A stretch of 64,000 nucleotides of DNA from Paenibacillus_V sp046244365 (GCF_046244365.1 NZ_CP176395.1:5704001-5768000); one strand, 5' to 3'; shown: positions 17,290 to 26,298, numbered from the stretch's first letter. Translations and numbers: made by a program. Notes: generated by a model not told the origin, from the letters alone.

Positions 17290-17796
17290 TTACTGGGAAG
17301 CCGCTTTTTCGGTAATCCATTCTTCTTTCGTGGATAAATCCAGCATGCGAACTACGGCAATTTCGTCGCAGCAATGCTGCTTTTTGCAGTGGACGCAATC
17401 TTTCCAGACCTTCTCCGGGAATATTTCCTTCGGCACGACCGTAAATCCGTTCTTCTCGAAAAAGGCGACCTCGTACGTAAGCGCCATAACTTTCGGAATG
17501 TTTAGCACATAGGCTTCCTCTATCAGCTTGTCGACAAGCTTGCGGCCGATCCCTTGCCCTTTGTGCCCTTCGGTAATGCCGAGCGAACGGATTTCCACCA
17601 AATCCTTGCCGAGCTGGCAAAGCGAACCGCAGCCGACCAGCTGACCGTCAAGCTCCGCAACGATGAACGTATCGATGATCGCCTTCAGCGTTTCCCGCGT
17701 TCTCGGCAGCATGATGCCCTTCTCCGCGTAGCCCTGTATGATATGGTAAAGCGACTCCACGTCGTCGCCGGTTGCTTTTCTGCAAATGACCCCCAT
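17290..17796 (-). CDS. GNAT N-acetyltransferase (short ArgA-like)
   Basis: The 168-residue protein is a single GNAT domain. Motif A reads SLGITEGHKGQGIGRKLVDKL, with the acetyl-CoA pyrophosphate loop HKGQGIG; beta strands FIVAELDGQLVGCGSL and VMALTYEVAFFEKNGF follow. The sequence resembles the short N-acetylglutamate synthase-like proteins of Bacillales. A cysteine-rich tail, DCVHCKKQHCCDE, is unusual and could bind a metal. It is a stand-alone gene between hemW and hrcA with its own terminator. The substrate is not certain. Confidence 0.8.
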   Translation of the reverse strand: MGVICRKATGDDVESLYHIIQGYAEKGIMLPRTRETLKAIIDTFIVAELDGQLVGCGSLCQLGKDLVEIRSLGITEGHKGQGIGRKLVDKLIEEAYVLNIPKVMALTYEVAFFEKNGFTVVPKEIFPEKVWKDCVHCKKQHCCDEIAVVRMLDLSTKEEWITEKAASQ

Positions 17797-17967
17797 GTCT
17801 CATCCCACCTTAAAAAGGTAGTTCAAAATATCCCCTTTCGATAACGAAGCAGAACGGTTTGCCATTCGAAATCGAATCTTGAATTCACCTGAAAGCGGCC
17901 TATTTGAACTCTTGTAATTTTGTTGTTTCGCTAATACGAATAAATATACAACAAAACGTATAATCCT

Positions 17968-19134
17968 TCAAGAGAAAAATCCCACGAATTCGCCAAAAAC
18001 GTCATTCGCATACATGATGGCCGCTTCCGACAGCTTGTAGCCTTCCGCCGTTTCCTCCAGCAGCCCGCGCTTCGTCAATCTGACGAGCAGCGGACCGAAT
18101 GGTTCCTCAAGCGCGACGCCGAACTGTTCATGAAAATCTTGCCGGCTTACGCCCTTCAGCAAGCGCAGGCCGACCATCATAAAATCCTCCATCGCCTCAT
18201 GGCGGGTAACCGGGGCGGTCTCCAGTACGGGAAATCCCTTGGCGGCGGCGTCGATATACGGCTGAACCCCTTTGATGTTCACATGCCGCACACCCCCGAG
18301 ATAGCCGTGAGCGCCGGCGCCAAGTCCGTAATAGCTTTCGTTGCGCCAGTATGCGCTGTTGTGACGGCTCTCAAAGCCGGGCTTGGCGAAATTGCTGATT
18401 TCATACTGCCCGTAGCCGGCCGCCTTGAGCCGATCCATGATCAGCCGGTACATGCCTAGCTCGACTTCCTCTTCGGGAAGAGGCAGCTCGTTGCGCTGGA
18501 ACAGCGTATGAAACAGCGTGTTTTCCTCCACCTTCAACCCGTAAATCGAATAGTGCTGCAAATCCAGCGCCAACGCGGCGCTGATCGACTTATCCAGCTG
18601 CTCAAGCGTTTGGTTCGGAAGCCCGAACATGAGATCGATCGATACGTTGCCGAAGCCGAGCTGGCGCGCGTTCTCAAGGCTTGCGTATACGTCGTCCACG
18701 CTATGAATGCGGCCGATTCGGGCAAGCAGCTCCGTATCGAACGATTGAACGCCGAAGCTGAGCCGGTTGACGCCGCCTTCCTTCATAACCGCCAGCTTCT
18801 CCCGGTCGGTCGTGCCGGGATTGGCCTCCATCGTCATTTCCGCGCCAGCGGCCCGCTGCGGGAAGTACGTGCGCACCATACGCAAAAAGACGTCCATTTG
18901 CTCCGGCGTCAGCACCGTCGGCGTACCGCCGCCCACGAAAATCGTGTCCACTTGCTCCGGAACGATGCGCTTCACCGTCCATTCCATTTCCCGCTCGAGC
19001 GCGTTCAAATAGTCCATGACGGGCTGGCCCTTCAGCACATAAGAGTTAAAGTCGCAGTAATGGCATTTGTTCGTGCAAAACGGGATATGAATATATACCG
19101 CGCGGGGCGTTTTCCACCACGGCCGTTCGGACAT
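17968..19134 (-). CDS. hemW: Radical SAM heme chaperone HemW
   Basis: The 388-residue protein begins with a radical-SAM domain: the cluster cysteines are Cys20, Cys24 and Cys27 in PFCTNKCHYCDFNSY. The GGGTPTVL and QSFDTELLARIGR motifs and the C-terminal HemN_C domain are present. HemW lacks the coproporphyrinogen oxidase activity of HemN and acts in heme trafficking; the CxxxCxxC without the extra HemN cysteine supports that. AGGAGGG precedes the ATG. It is downstream of lepA as in Bacillus, but a terminator hairpin lies in the 172-base gap. Confidence 0.93.
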   Translation of the reverse strand: MSERPWWKTPRAVYIHIPFCTNKCHYCDFNSYVLKGQPVMDYLNALEREMEWTVKRIVPEQVDTIFVGGGTPTVLTPEQMDVFLRMVRTYFPQRAAGAEMTMEANPGTTDREKLAVMKEGGVNRLSFGVQSFDTELLARIGRIHSVDDVYASLENARQLGFGNVSIDLMFGLPNQTLEQLDKSISAALALDLQHYSIYGLKVEENTLFHTLFQRNELPLPEEEVELGMYRLIMDRLKAAGYGQYEISNFAKPGFESRHNSAYWRNESYYGLGAGAHGYLGGVRHVNIKGVQPYIDAAAKGFPVLETAPVTRHEAMEDFMMVGLRLLKGVSRQDFHEQFGVALEEPFGPLLVRLTKRGLLEETAEGYKLSEAAIMYANDVFGEFVGFFS

Positions 19135-19180
19135 GGGTAGCCCTCCTTTTTACAAACCGCCGGACTTTTGCGAAAAACCA

Positions 19181-19209
19181 GAAAAGCGACCTCGCTAATA
19201 AGGTCACTT
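19181..19209 (-). terminator. Terminator between lepA and hemW
   Basis: AAGTGACCT and AGGTCGCTT pair over nine bases with one G-T wobble and are followed by TTTTC on the minus strand. Confidence 0.65.
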
Positions 19210-19306
19210 GTCGGTTTCCTGCTTGGGCGGCGGGTTGTTTGATTGGTTTCTTTATGCGCAGCAGCCCGGACAGCCATCCGGCAGTCCGGCGCTGCGTCCA
19301 TTCCGT

Positions 19307-21121
19307 TTACTCGTCTATTTTCAGCACGGCCATGAACGCCTCTTGCGGCACCTCGACGCTGCCGACCTGCTTCATCCGCTTCTTGCCTTCTTTCTGCTTC
19401 TCAAGCAGCTTCCGCTTCCGGCTGATGTCGCCGCCGTAACATTTGGCAAGAACGTTCTTCCGCATCGCCTTGACGGTTTCCCGGGCGATGATCTTCTGGC
19501 CGATCGAAGCCTGAATCGGAACCTCGAACATTTGCCGGGGAATCAGATCCTTCATCTTCTCGCAAACGACCTTGCCGCGCTGATAGGCGCGGTCGCGGTG
19601 CACGATGACCGACAAGGCGTCCACTTGTTCGCCGTTCAGCATGATGTCCATCTTCACCAGATTGGAACGCTTGTAGCCCGACAGCTCGTAGTCGAACGAA
19701 GCGTAACCTTTGGTACTCGATTTCAACTGATCGAAGAAATCGTAGACGATTTCGGACAGCGGCATGTCGTAAGTCAACGTAACACGGTTCGTGTCCAAAT
19801 ATTCCATGTTGACGAAATCGCCGCGTTTGCCTTGGCAAAGCTCCATAATCGTCCCGACATAGTCGTTCGGCACGATAATCGCCGCCTTCACGTACGGTTC
19901 CTCTACAAATTCGATTCTTTGGGGATCCGGGTAGTTGGACGGGTTGTCGATGCTCAGCACTTCCCCGTTCGTCAGCGTCACTTTATAAATAACGCTCGGC
20001 GCCGTCGTGATGAGCGGGATGTTGAACTCCCGTTCGATGCGCTCCTGTATAATCTCCATATGCAACAGTCCAAGGAACCCGCAGCGGAAGCCGAAGCCGA
20101 GCGCCGTCGACGTTTCCGGTTCGTAACGAAGCGATGCGTCGTTCAGCTCCAGCTTTTCGAGCGCCTCGCGCAGATCGTTGTAATCCGACGTTTCGATCGG
20201 GTATAGCCCGCAAAACACCATCGGATTGATCTTGCGGTAGCCGGGGAGCGGCTCGGCTGCAGGGTTCTTCGCGTCCGTGATCGTATCGCCGACACGCGTA
20301 TCTTTCACGTTCTTGATACCCGCCACGACGAAGCCTACGTCGCCTACGGCAAGCTCGTTGACCATCGTCATCCGCGGCATGAACGCGCCGACCTCAATAA
20401 CCTCGAACGTTTTGTTCGTAGCCATGAACGTAATTTTCGAGCCGGGGCGAATGGAGCCGTCGACGACGCGGACGTAAACGATAACCCCTTTGTACGGATC
20501 GTAATGCGAGTCGAAAATAAGCGCTTTTAGCGGCTGATCCGGATCGCCCGTCGGGGCGGGAACTTTGAGCGCCACTTGCTCCAAAATTTCCTTAATGCCG
20601 ATCCCGGCTTTTGCGGAAGCGAGCACGGCTTCGCTGGCGTCCAAACCGATAACGTCCTCGATTTCCTGTTTTACCCGCTCCGGCTCCGCGCTCGGCAGAT
20701 CGATTTTGTTGATGACCGGCAAAATTTCCAGGTTGTTGTCTAACGCCAAATATACGTTGGCGAGGGTTTGCGCCTCGATGCCCTGAGCGGCGTCGACGAC
20801 GAGCAGCGCGCCTTCGCAGGCTGCCAAGCTGCGGGATACCTCATACGTAAAGTCGACGTGCCCCGGCGTGTCGATCAGGTTGAAAATGTATTCCTCGCCG
20901 TCGTCGGCGCGATAGCCGAGACGAACGGCCTGCAGCTTGATCGTAATGCCGCGCTCCCGTTCCAGATCCATCTGATCGAGTACCTGCTCCTGCATTTCCC
21001 GTGAGGAGAGCGTACCGGTATATTCCAATATCCGATCCGCCAGCGTCGACTTACCGTGGTCGATATGGGCTATGATCGAAAAATTTCGTATTTTCTTTTG
21101 TCTGGCTCTCATGTCCGCCAT
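19307..21121 (-). CDS. lepA: Elongation factor 4 (LepA)
   Basis: The 604-residue translational GTPase back-translocates or rescues stalled ribosomes. G1 is HIDHGKSTLADRIL, G3 DTPGHVDFTYEVSRSLA, and G4 NKIDLPSA. The EF-G-like domain V is followed by the LepA-specific C-terminal domain (KCYGGDISRKRKLLEKQKEGKKRMK). No domain IV of EF-G is present. AGGGGG lies seven bases before the ATG at 21121. A sigma-A promoter lies at 21203-21231. Confidence 0.97.
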   Translation of the reverse strand: MADMRARQKKIRNFSIIAHIDHGKSTLADRILEYTGTLSSREMQEQVLDQMDLERERGITIKLQAVRLGYRADDGEEYIFNLIDTPGHVDFTYEVSRSLAACEGALLVVDAAQGIEAQTLANVYLALDNNLEILPVINKIDLPSAEPERVKQEIEDVIGLDASEAVLASAKAGIGIKEILEQVALKVPAPTGDPDQPLKALIFDSHYDPYKGVIVYVRVVDGSIRPGSKITFMATNKTFEVIEVGAFMPRMTMVNELAVGDVGFVVAGIKNVKDTRVGDTITDAKNPAAEPLPGYRKINPMVFCGLYPIETSDYNDLREALEKLELNDASLRYEPETSTALGFGFRCGFLGLLHMEIIQERIEREFNIPLITTAPSVIYKVTLTNGEVLSIDNPSNYPDPQRIEFVEEPYVKAAIIVPNDYVGTIMELCQGKRGDFVNMEYLDTNRVTLTYDMPLSEIVYDFFDQLKSSTKGYASFDYELSGYKRSNLVKMDIMLNGEQVDALSVIVHRDRAYQRGKVVCEKMKDLIPRQMFEVPIQASIGQKIIARETVKAMRKNVLAKCYGGDISRKRKLLEKQKEGKKRMKQVGSVEVPQEAFMAVLKIDE

Positions 21122-21202
21122 CAATGATCCCCCTAAAGTTTCTCAAGAAACGTACTCTCGATGAACGCCTTCATCGACAGCTGCTAATTTGCAATACCTT
21201 TA

Positions 21203-21231
21203 ATTATATCAGTTGGCGTTCGATGCAGCAA
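21203..21231 (-). promoter_or_regulatory. Sigma-A promoter of lepA
   Basis: TTGCTG (21231-21226) and TATAAT (21208-21203) are 17 bases apart on the minus strand, with TGA just before the -10 box. The lepA start is about 80 bases downstream. Confidence 0.7.
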
Positions 21232-21321
21232 TGGACAACCGTTTACCCCTCGTTTTGAGGCGAGCGCGGCGGGACAATCACAGAAGAAGCTCGCCGTCGC
21301 CTCGGCCGCCAACATTTTTTC

Positions 21322-21690
21322 TTGACAATCACACAGCGATGCCGTATTATGAATAATTAGGTTTATTGATGAATCGCAACAACACCCTCAGCAACAAAGA
21401 TTTGACCCTTCTTTGTCCTTAACAAGGCTGCAAGACTTCAGGTGTTTCCAAGATTCTATTCCCCTCGATTCCTTTATTACATTCCAAGTGCAAGTCAAGG
21501 CATATCGGCTAATTCATTCTGGCGCGGCCTAGGAGCCGCAAGAACGGTTGAGAGGTAGGGCTTCCGTCGTTTTAGTGATCAGGAGTACGCAAGAACGAGA
21601 GCAAGGGATAATAAACCCACCACATATAAGATTCATTCGCGACAAAGGACAACCGCCCCGATATCGATCGGCATGGTTGTCCTTTGTCGT
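21322..21690 (+). ncRNA. Candidate non-coding RNA between divergent promoter and hairpin
   Basis: A near-perfect promoter, TTGACA (21322-21327), 17 bases, TATTAT (21345-21350), reads to the right into a gene-free stretch. The stretch ends at a perfect 15-bp hairpin (21640-21654 with 21675-21689). In between no plausible coding frame is seen, but local hairpins are: ACAAAG/CTTTGT near 21394-21416, GCGGC/GCCGC within the 21520s-21540s, and ATGAATC near the 5' end can pair with GATTCAT near 21631-21637. I do not recognise it as tmRNA, 6S, SRP or RNase P RNA. The end hairpin has only a weak T-run, so termination is uncertain, and it lies close to the stop of the convergent minus-strand gene. Confidence 0.4.
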
Positions 21691-21709
21691 TTCTTGGCGC
21701 GTTTCCTTC

Positions 21710-22102
21710 TTAACCGAAGATCGCTTCGAACAACGATACGATTACCTTCAAGCATACGTTCGCCGCCCGCCGGAGCAGGTCGCCGATCCCGTTGCTGACG
21801 CGATTCACGGCCGATTCCTCGATTACAGCCTGCTGCTTCGCCGCCTTATCGATCTGCGGTTGTCCCTGAGCCGGTTTGGCTGGCGCCGCCTGATCCGGCT
21901 TCGGTTTCGGTTGGCTCGCTGCCGCGGCCGGACTTGCTTGAGCGGTCTTGGGGCCGGCTTGCGCCTCTACGGCATCTATGGGCCCATTGATCCGCTCGAT
22001 GCCGCGCGTCGCCACATCGACGCCGAAAAAAATACCGAAGCCTGCGGCGAACAACGCGAGCAGCAACTTAATCGAAATCGGCTTGGCTGAACCGTGTCTC
22101 AT
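21710..22102 (-). CDS. YqxA-like membrane-anchored protein
   Basis: The 130-residue protein has an N-terminal membrane helix (about residues 11-29, LKLLLALFAAGFGIFFGVD type), a Pro/Ala/Lys-rich linker (about 50-80), and a C-terminal amphipathic region. It lies between spoIIP and lepA, exactly where Bacillus has yqxA (DUF3679). The leading VDVATRGIERINGP segment resembles that family; the linker is low in complexity. Function is unknown. Only 21 bases separate it from spoIIP, so it is probably co-transcribed with that mother-cell gene during sporulation. The gene is followed by a strong hairpin. Confidence 0.65.
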   Translation of the reverse strand: MRHGSAKPISIKLLLALFAAGFGIFFGVDVATRGIERINGPIDAVEAQAGPKTAQASPAAAASQPKPKPDQAAPAKPAQGQPQIDKAAKQQAVIEESAVNRVSNGIGDLLRRAANVCLKVIVSLFEAIFG

Positions 22103-22123
22103 CGGAATCGACTCCTTAACGTT

Positions 22124-23389
22124 TTACTTTGCCAGCGCCGTCTGCGGAGGCGCGTTCACCTTTTCGGCATCCCAATATAATTCCGCAATGATCTTCGCGA
22201 GCTCGTCGGCGGTCCGGTAACATTCCTCCAGCGTGTTGTAGGGGCCGCCAATTTCGATAAGCACGCTGTTTGGCGACAGAGACTGATTATATTCCGCTTG
22301 TCCGTCGTGCTGGGTCTTCCCCCAAATCCCGTTTGAGATGCCAGGCAGCTTTTGCTCCAGCTTTTCGTGAATCGATGCCGCAAATTTCTCGTTCTTTTTC
22401 CAGTTCGGATTTTTCTGGCCGATGATGAAGAAGGTTCTGGCGTAATCTTTGCCGTCGATCGATACGGTCGTCGCTTTGCGGGAACCCGAATCGCGGTGAA
22501 GATCGAAAACGAACGAAATGTCCGGATTAGCAGCAAACGCCTCTTTGACCGTTTTTTGCGAATATTTATAGGAATAATTGAAATTGTACCCTTTTTCCGT
22601 AGAAGAATAATCGGGACTGTAATCGATCGATCCGATGCCCAGATCGTTCAGCTTTTGCTCCAGCCGTTTGCCGACCAGCGTCACGTTCGTCTTGGAGTCG
22701 TACGCCTCGCTCGGCTCAAGCCCTGGCGCGAGATGCGGCAGGAACGACTCGCGGTTATGCGAGTGATAGATGAGCACGACCTTCTTGCCGCCTGTCGTGG
22801 GCTTCGCCTGCGAATCGGGTGAAACGGAGGGCGAAGGCGACGCGGACGGATGCGGCGTTTCGGCCGACGGAGACGGTACGGAGGGCGAAGGCGTTGCACC
22901 GGGCTGCTGCGAGCCGTTCGCGGACATGCCTTCCGCTTCGTTAGCCGGCGGATAATCCTCCGGCGAATAATCCGAATTGCCGTTCGGCCCTTTGCGCAGC
23001 AGGACGGCATTGTCTCTGCCGAGCCCCGGCACCTCTCTGGCAAGCATCGTCTTGGGATCGCGAAGATTGATATCCGTCAGCATGCGGAACACGAACCCGA
23101 TGACATTTTGCTGCGAAAATGCGGTCTCCGTCCTCTCCTTGCGCAAATGCGGCACCTCGAGGCTTAACATGTCCATAAAAAAATCGCTTGAAACGGAGGC
23201 GGCCACTCCTCGCATCGACGAGACGGGAGATGCATTTACTTTGGTTTGCACATAGCCGATTACGCCTATCCCGACGAAAAACAAAAAGGTAGTGATGAAT
23301 AAAATGCCGAACAGCTTGGTTGCATATCCGGCACTCCGGATCATTTTGCGGAATTTGCCAACGTCGATCATAAAAGCGGACCATTTCAT
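22124..23389 (-). CDS. spoIIP: Stage II sporulation protein P (SpoIIP)
   Basis: The 421-residue protein is a membrane-anchored amidase/endopeptidase that degrades septal peptidoglycan during engulfment, working with SpoIID and SpoIIM. A transmembrane helix is at about residues 25-47. The catalytic domain has zinc-site histidines in IYHSHNRESFLPHL (His209, His211), FDLHRDSG, and the glutamate in VLIEIGGPYNTLEE. A Ser/Pro/Thr-rich linker at about 161-195 separates the anchor region from the catalytic domain and is longer than usual. GGAGGG lies nine bases before the ATG. The order gpr-(HAD)-spoIIP-yqxA-lepA resembles Bacillus, with one inserted gene. Confidence 0.95.
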   Translation of the reverse strand: MKWSAFMIDVGKFRKMIRSAGYATKLFGILFITTFLFFVGIGVIGYVQTKVNASPVSSMRGVAASVSSDFFMDMLSLEVPHLRKERTETAFSQQNVIGFVFRMLTDINLRDPKTMLAREVPGLGRDNAVLLRKGPNGNSDYSPEDYPPANEAEGMSANGSQQPGATPSPSVPSPSAETPHPSASPSPSVSPDSQAKPTTGGKKVVLIYHSHNRESFLPHLAPGLEPSEAYDSKTNVTLVGKRLEQKLNDLGIGSIDYSPDYSSTEKGYNFNYSYKYSQKTVKEAFAANPDISFVFDLHRDSGSRKATTVSIDGKDYARTFFIIGQKNPNWKKNEKFAASIHEKLEQKLPGISNGIWGKTQHDGQAEYNQSLSPNSVLIEIGGPYNTLEECYRTADELAKIIAELYWDAEKVNAPPQTALAK

Positions 23390-23584
23390 CGGTATGAACC
23401 CTCCTCAGCTTCGATGCGTATTCCTTCCGACTTGGAGACGCGTCCCGATTCAACCATTCTCTCAGCTCGGGTCTTGCATTCCTTTTACTAGAATCTATGA
23501 ACCGTTTGAAAGAAATAGAACCTCCTTTTGGAAGCGAAGCATTTACTAGAGTTTGCGGTACCCGGGCGGTCTATCCCGATCCAT

Positions 23585-23605
23585 AAAAAAAACGCCTATC
23601 GGCGT
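23585..23605 (-). terminator. Terminator hairpin in the spoIIP-HAD gap
   Basis: ACGCC, four bases, GGCGT, followed on the minus strand by seven or eight T residues. It is the more distal of two tandem terminators after the HAD gene. Confidence 0.75.
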
Positions 23606-23685
23606 CTTTGCGGAACAAAATACGTTATGTTAGGCAGAAACCGCATCCGCTCTCGCGCAGAATGATCGTCCCGCCCCTGATCCAA

Positions 23686-23712
23686 CAAAAAAGAACGATC
23701 CGCAGATCGCTC
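23686..23712 (-). terminator. Terminator after the HAD gene
   Basis: CGATC, four bases, GATCG, with outer pairing interrupted by one mismatch, followed by TTCTTTTTT on the minus strand. It lies just after the HAD gene stop. Confidence 0.6.
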
Positions 23713-23740
23713 CCGGTCATTCTTCCTTAGCTTCCTTACA

Positions 23741-24487
23741 TTATGAAAGGATGCCGTACCCCGCAATCGCCGTAGGCACTTCACGCAAAGTCGGCACCTG
23801 CAAGAAAGCTCCCTTGGGCCGAACGTGAATGTCGACGATATTAAATTGCCATTCCAGTATAGCCGGTACGTGAACGGCATGTATCCCCGTTTCCAAAGCG
23901 GGAACGATGTCCGTCCGGATGGAATTGCCGATCATCCACGTCAAGTCGCGGTCGAATCGCTGCTTGTTCAAAATGTCCTCCAGCGCGTCCGTCGTCTTGT
24001 GGCGGCGAATGAAGACGCGGTCGCCGAAATACGTTTCAAGTCCGAGCGCCTTTATTTTACGCTCTTGGACGGTGGCCACTCCGCCTGTGTACAAAAACAA
24101 GGAATGGCCTTCGCCCTTCAGCAAATCGAGCGTTTCCACCATGTTCGGATAAGGCTCGACCTCTTGGTCATAGACGGATTTGCCGAGCTCCCGGAGGCTC
24201 TCTTCCTCCGAACGGGACGTTTCCCTTCCGGTCAAGGCGGAGAAATAATGGTACGTATCTATGAGCGACTGCGGGAAATGATCGGGCATGAAGCCTTGCA
24301 CCGCCACTCTCGCCGTATCGATTTCAAGCTGTTTCTTCTTCACCTCGTCCGCCGTCAGCCTATCCGAAGCAAACCAGGTCATCAATTGATCGGCGCATTG
24401 ATCGATGACCATATCAAAATATTTGTTGCAATGAACGAGCGTATCGTCGAGATCGAACAAAAGCGTTTGTGGCCGCATATGCAACAT
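23741..24487 (-). CDS. HAD-superfamily hydrolase
   Basis: The 248-residue protein has HAD motif I FDLDDTLVH (nucleophile Asp and second Asp), a helical cap of about 80 residues, motif II YTGG, and motif IV MIGNSIRTDIVPALETG. It resembles the YsaA/phosphoglycolate-phosphatase-like group. The C-terminal 45 residues (HVRPKGAFLQVPTLREVPTA) extend the usual core. It lies between gpr and spoIIP; co-expression in sporulation is not supported because terminators flank it. The substrate is unknown. Confidence 0.85.
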   Translation of the reverse strand: MLHMRPQTLLFDLDDTLVHCNKYFDMVIDQCADQLMTWFASDRLTADEVKKKQLEIDTARVAVQGFMPDHFPQSLIDTYHYFSALTGRETSRSEEESLRELGKSVYDQEVEPYPNMVETLDLLKGEGHSLFLYTGGVATVQERKIKALGLETYFGDRVFIRRHKTTDALEDILNKQRFDRDLTWMIGNSIRTDIVPALETGIHAVHVPAILEWQFNIVDIHVRPKGAFLQVPTLREVPTAIAGYGILS

Positions 24488-24686
24488 CCTCCATTACCCT
24501 GCGCAGAACTTAATCGCTATAATCGGAACCGATAATCTTGCTAGCCGTGAAGCATTTCCCGGTCCGCAGGCTTACTATATCTTATTTTATGCATTCTAGC
24601 AATTTGACGATCGCCTAATCCGCAGCTCCTTTTGAAAGCCCGGCAGCTATTATACGCTTTCGGAAGTTATCCTCCCGTTCAATAGA

Positions 24687-24714
24687 AAAGCCCGTCGCAG
24701 CCCGCGGAACGGGT
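24687..24714 (-). terminator. Terminator after gpr
   Basis: AACCCGTT and ACGGGCTT pair over about eight bases and are followed by TTTC on the minus strand, 30 bases after the gpr stop. Confidence 0.6.
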
Positions 24715-24743
24715 TGTGAACAGGCTCCTTCATGTACGGACGG

Positions 24744-25739
24744 CTAATGAGTATAGGCCGCTACGTTCTCGGTATCAACCGCATCGTGCAGGGCGGCGTT
24801 CAAGCCGCTGGCGATAATGTTGGCGATATCCTCAATGAATTGGTCGATTTCCTTAGGCGTGACGAGCAAATCGTGACCGACGGGGTTCAGCACTTCCCTC
24901 ACAAGCTGCAGCCTGTCGCTCTCCGGCATTCCGTCCAGCATACCGAGAATTTGCCCGGTATTCTGAGTCTCCTGCTTGAAGTGCTTGATCATCAGATCGA
25001 TGCTGCTGTCAACTATCGTCGATGCATAGACGACAGTCGGGACGCCTATCGCAATAACCGGCACGCCGAGAATTTCCTGCGTCAGCCCGCGTCGCTTATT
25101 TCCGATACCGGATCCGGGATGGATCCCCGTATCGGCAATCTGGATCGTCGTATTTACGCGATCGAGGGATTTGGACGCGAGCGCATCGATGGCGATGACA
25201 AAATCAGGCTTCGACTTTTCGACGATCCCTTGTACGATTTCGCTGCTTTCAATCCCCGTCGTTCCGAGCACGCCAGGCGCAACCGCGCTTACCTGACGGT
25301 AGCCGGGGCTAACCTGATCCGGCATCAGCTCGAAATAATGGCGGGTCACCATGACGTTCTCGACGACTAACGGTCCGAGGGAGTCCGGCGTCACGTTCCA
25401 GTTGCCAAGCCCGATAATGAGCGCTTTGGAGTTTTTGTTCACGCCTGCCTTCACTAGAAACTCTTCGAATTGCTGGGCAAACTTCGTCGCCACCCGATCC
25501 TGAAGATCGGAATCCTTTTGTCTTAAGCTCGGCACTTCGATCGTAATGTAGTGGCCCGGCATTTTGCCGATCGATCTGGCCGCTTGCTCCGACGTAACGT
25601 CGATTACCGTTACTTTGACGCCTTCTTCCTCGATTGTATCCATATGTACGCCGGGAATGGCCGAGCCGCTCTTCTTAGATGCGAGCTCATTGGCCTCCAC
25701 CGCCAAGTCGGTATGCGCCGAAAAATCAAAATAGTCCAT
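24744..25739 (-). CDS. gpr: Germination protease GPR
   Basis: The 331-residue aspartic-type protease degrades small acid-soluble spore proteins at germination. The N terminus MDYFDFSAHTDLAVEA contains HTDLA, similar to the SASP cleavage site and to the self-processing site that removes the propeptide. Conserved regions include IIGLGNWNVTPDSLGP, VMVTRHYFEL, VIAIDALASKSLDRVNTTIQIADTGIHPGSG and the final KEIDQFIEDIANIIASGLNAALH. The protein would be made in the forespore. It is divergent from rpsT, as in Bacillus. Confidence 0.96.
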   Translation of the reverse strand: MDYFDFSAHTDLAVEANELASKKSGSAIPGVHMDTIEEEGVKVTVIDVTSEQAARSIGKMPGHYITIEVPSLRQKDSDLQDRVATKFAQQFEEFLVKAGVNKNSKALIIGLGNWNVTPDSLGPLVVENVMVTRHYFELMPDQVSPGYRQVSAVAPGVLGTTGIESSEIVQGIVEKSKPDFVIAIDALASKSLDRVNTTIQIADTGIHPGSGIGNKRRGLTQEILGVPVIAIGVPTVVYASTIVDSSIDLMIKHFKQETQNTGQILGMLDGMPESDRLQLVREVLNPVGHDLLVTPKEIDQFIEDIANIIASGLNAALHDAVDTENVAAYTH

Positions 25740-25838
25740 AAAGGTTCCTCCTGCGGCCGTATTTTGGGGTTATTGTTCAACCAAACGGCGTATCTTATTC
25801 AGATTTGTACGGGCATCCGGTGCGGCTTGCAGATGGTA

Positions 25839-25867
25839 TTGCTTTTTGAAAATTACCATGGTAGAAT
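25839..25867 (+). promoter_or_regulatory. Probable sigma-A promoter of rpsT
   Basis: TTGCTT and TAGAAT are 17 bases apart, about 60 bases before the rpsT ATG. Confidence 0.6.
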
Positions 25868-25930
25868 ATCAGGAGTTGTCATTAAAGACATGTTTCACTT
25901 TTAAGCTGGTCTAGGTAGGAGGTGACTGTA

Positions 25931-26200
25931 ATGCCAAACATTAAATCTGCCATCAAGCGCACGAAAACGAATGAAAAACGTCGTCTTCGCAACGCATCCC
26001 AAAAATCCGCACTTCGTACGGCTGTAAAATCGTTCGAAACTGCTGTTGATTCGCAAAATGTGGATACTGCGAAAGCAGCTCTCGTCAATGCGATCAAGAA
26101 GCTCGACAAAGCAGTGACGAAAGGATTAATCCATAAAAATACGGCTAACCGTAAAAAGTCCCGCTTGGCGAAATTGCTTAACGCATCCGCTCAAGCGTAA
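25931..26200 (+). CDS. rpsT: 30S ribosomal protein S20
   Basis: The 89-residue basic three-helix protein starts MPNIKSAIKRTKTNEKRR and contains ALRTAVKSFETAV, KAALVNAIKKLDKAVTKGLIHKNTA and the terminal RLAKLLNA. It binds 16S rRNA early in assembly. The ATG at 25931 follows AGGAGGTGA at ideal spacing; an in-frame ATG nine bases earlier lies in the SD itself. It is a monocistronic gene with a strong terminator, convergent with holA. Confidence 0.98.
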   Translation: MPNIKSAIKRTKTNEKRRLRNASQKSALRTAVKSFETAVDSQNVDTAKAALVNAIKKLDKAVTKGLIHKNTANRKKSRLAKLLNASAQA

Positions 26201-26259
26201 GACATCTACGAACATACTTAAGGAAGCCGGCGTCTCGCCGTTCCTCCTTTCGAAGTGAC

Positions 26260-26298
26260 AAAATCCCGCGCAGCTCGCAAGAGCGGCGCGGGATTTTT
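26260..26298. terminator. Bidirectional terminator between rpsT and holA
   Basis: AAATCCCGCGC and GCGCGGGATTT form a perfect 11-bp stem around a 14-base loop, followed by TTTTT on the plus strand and TTTT on the minus strand. Confidence 0.9.

Larger units (their letters stand above)
23390..23740. other. Intergenic gap between spoIIP and HAD genes
   Basis: No gene is seen in these 351 bases. Two minus-strand hairpins are present (23585-23605 and 23686-23712). The right-hand hairpin ends the HAD gene; the promoter of spoIIP, expected to be of the mother-cell type, should be at the left but I could not assign it. Confidence 0.5.
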
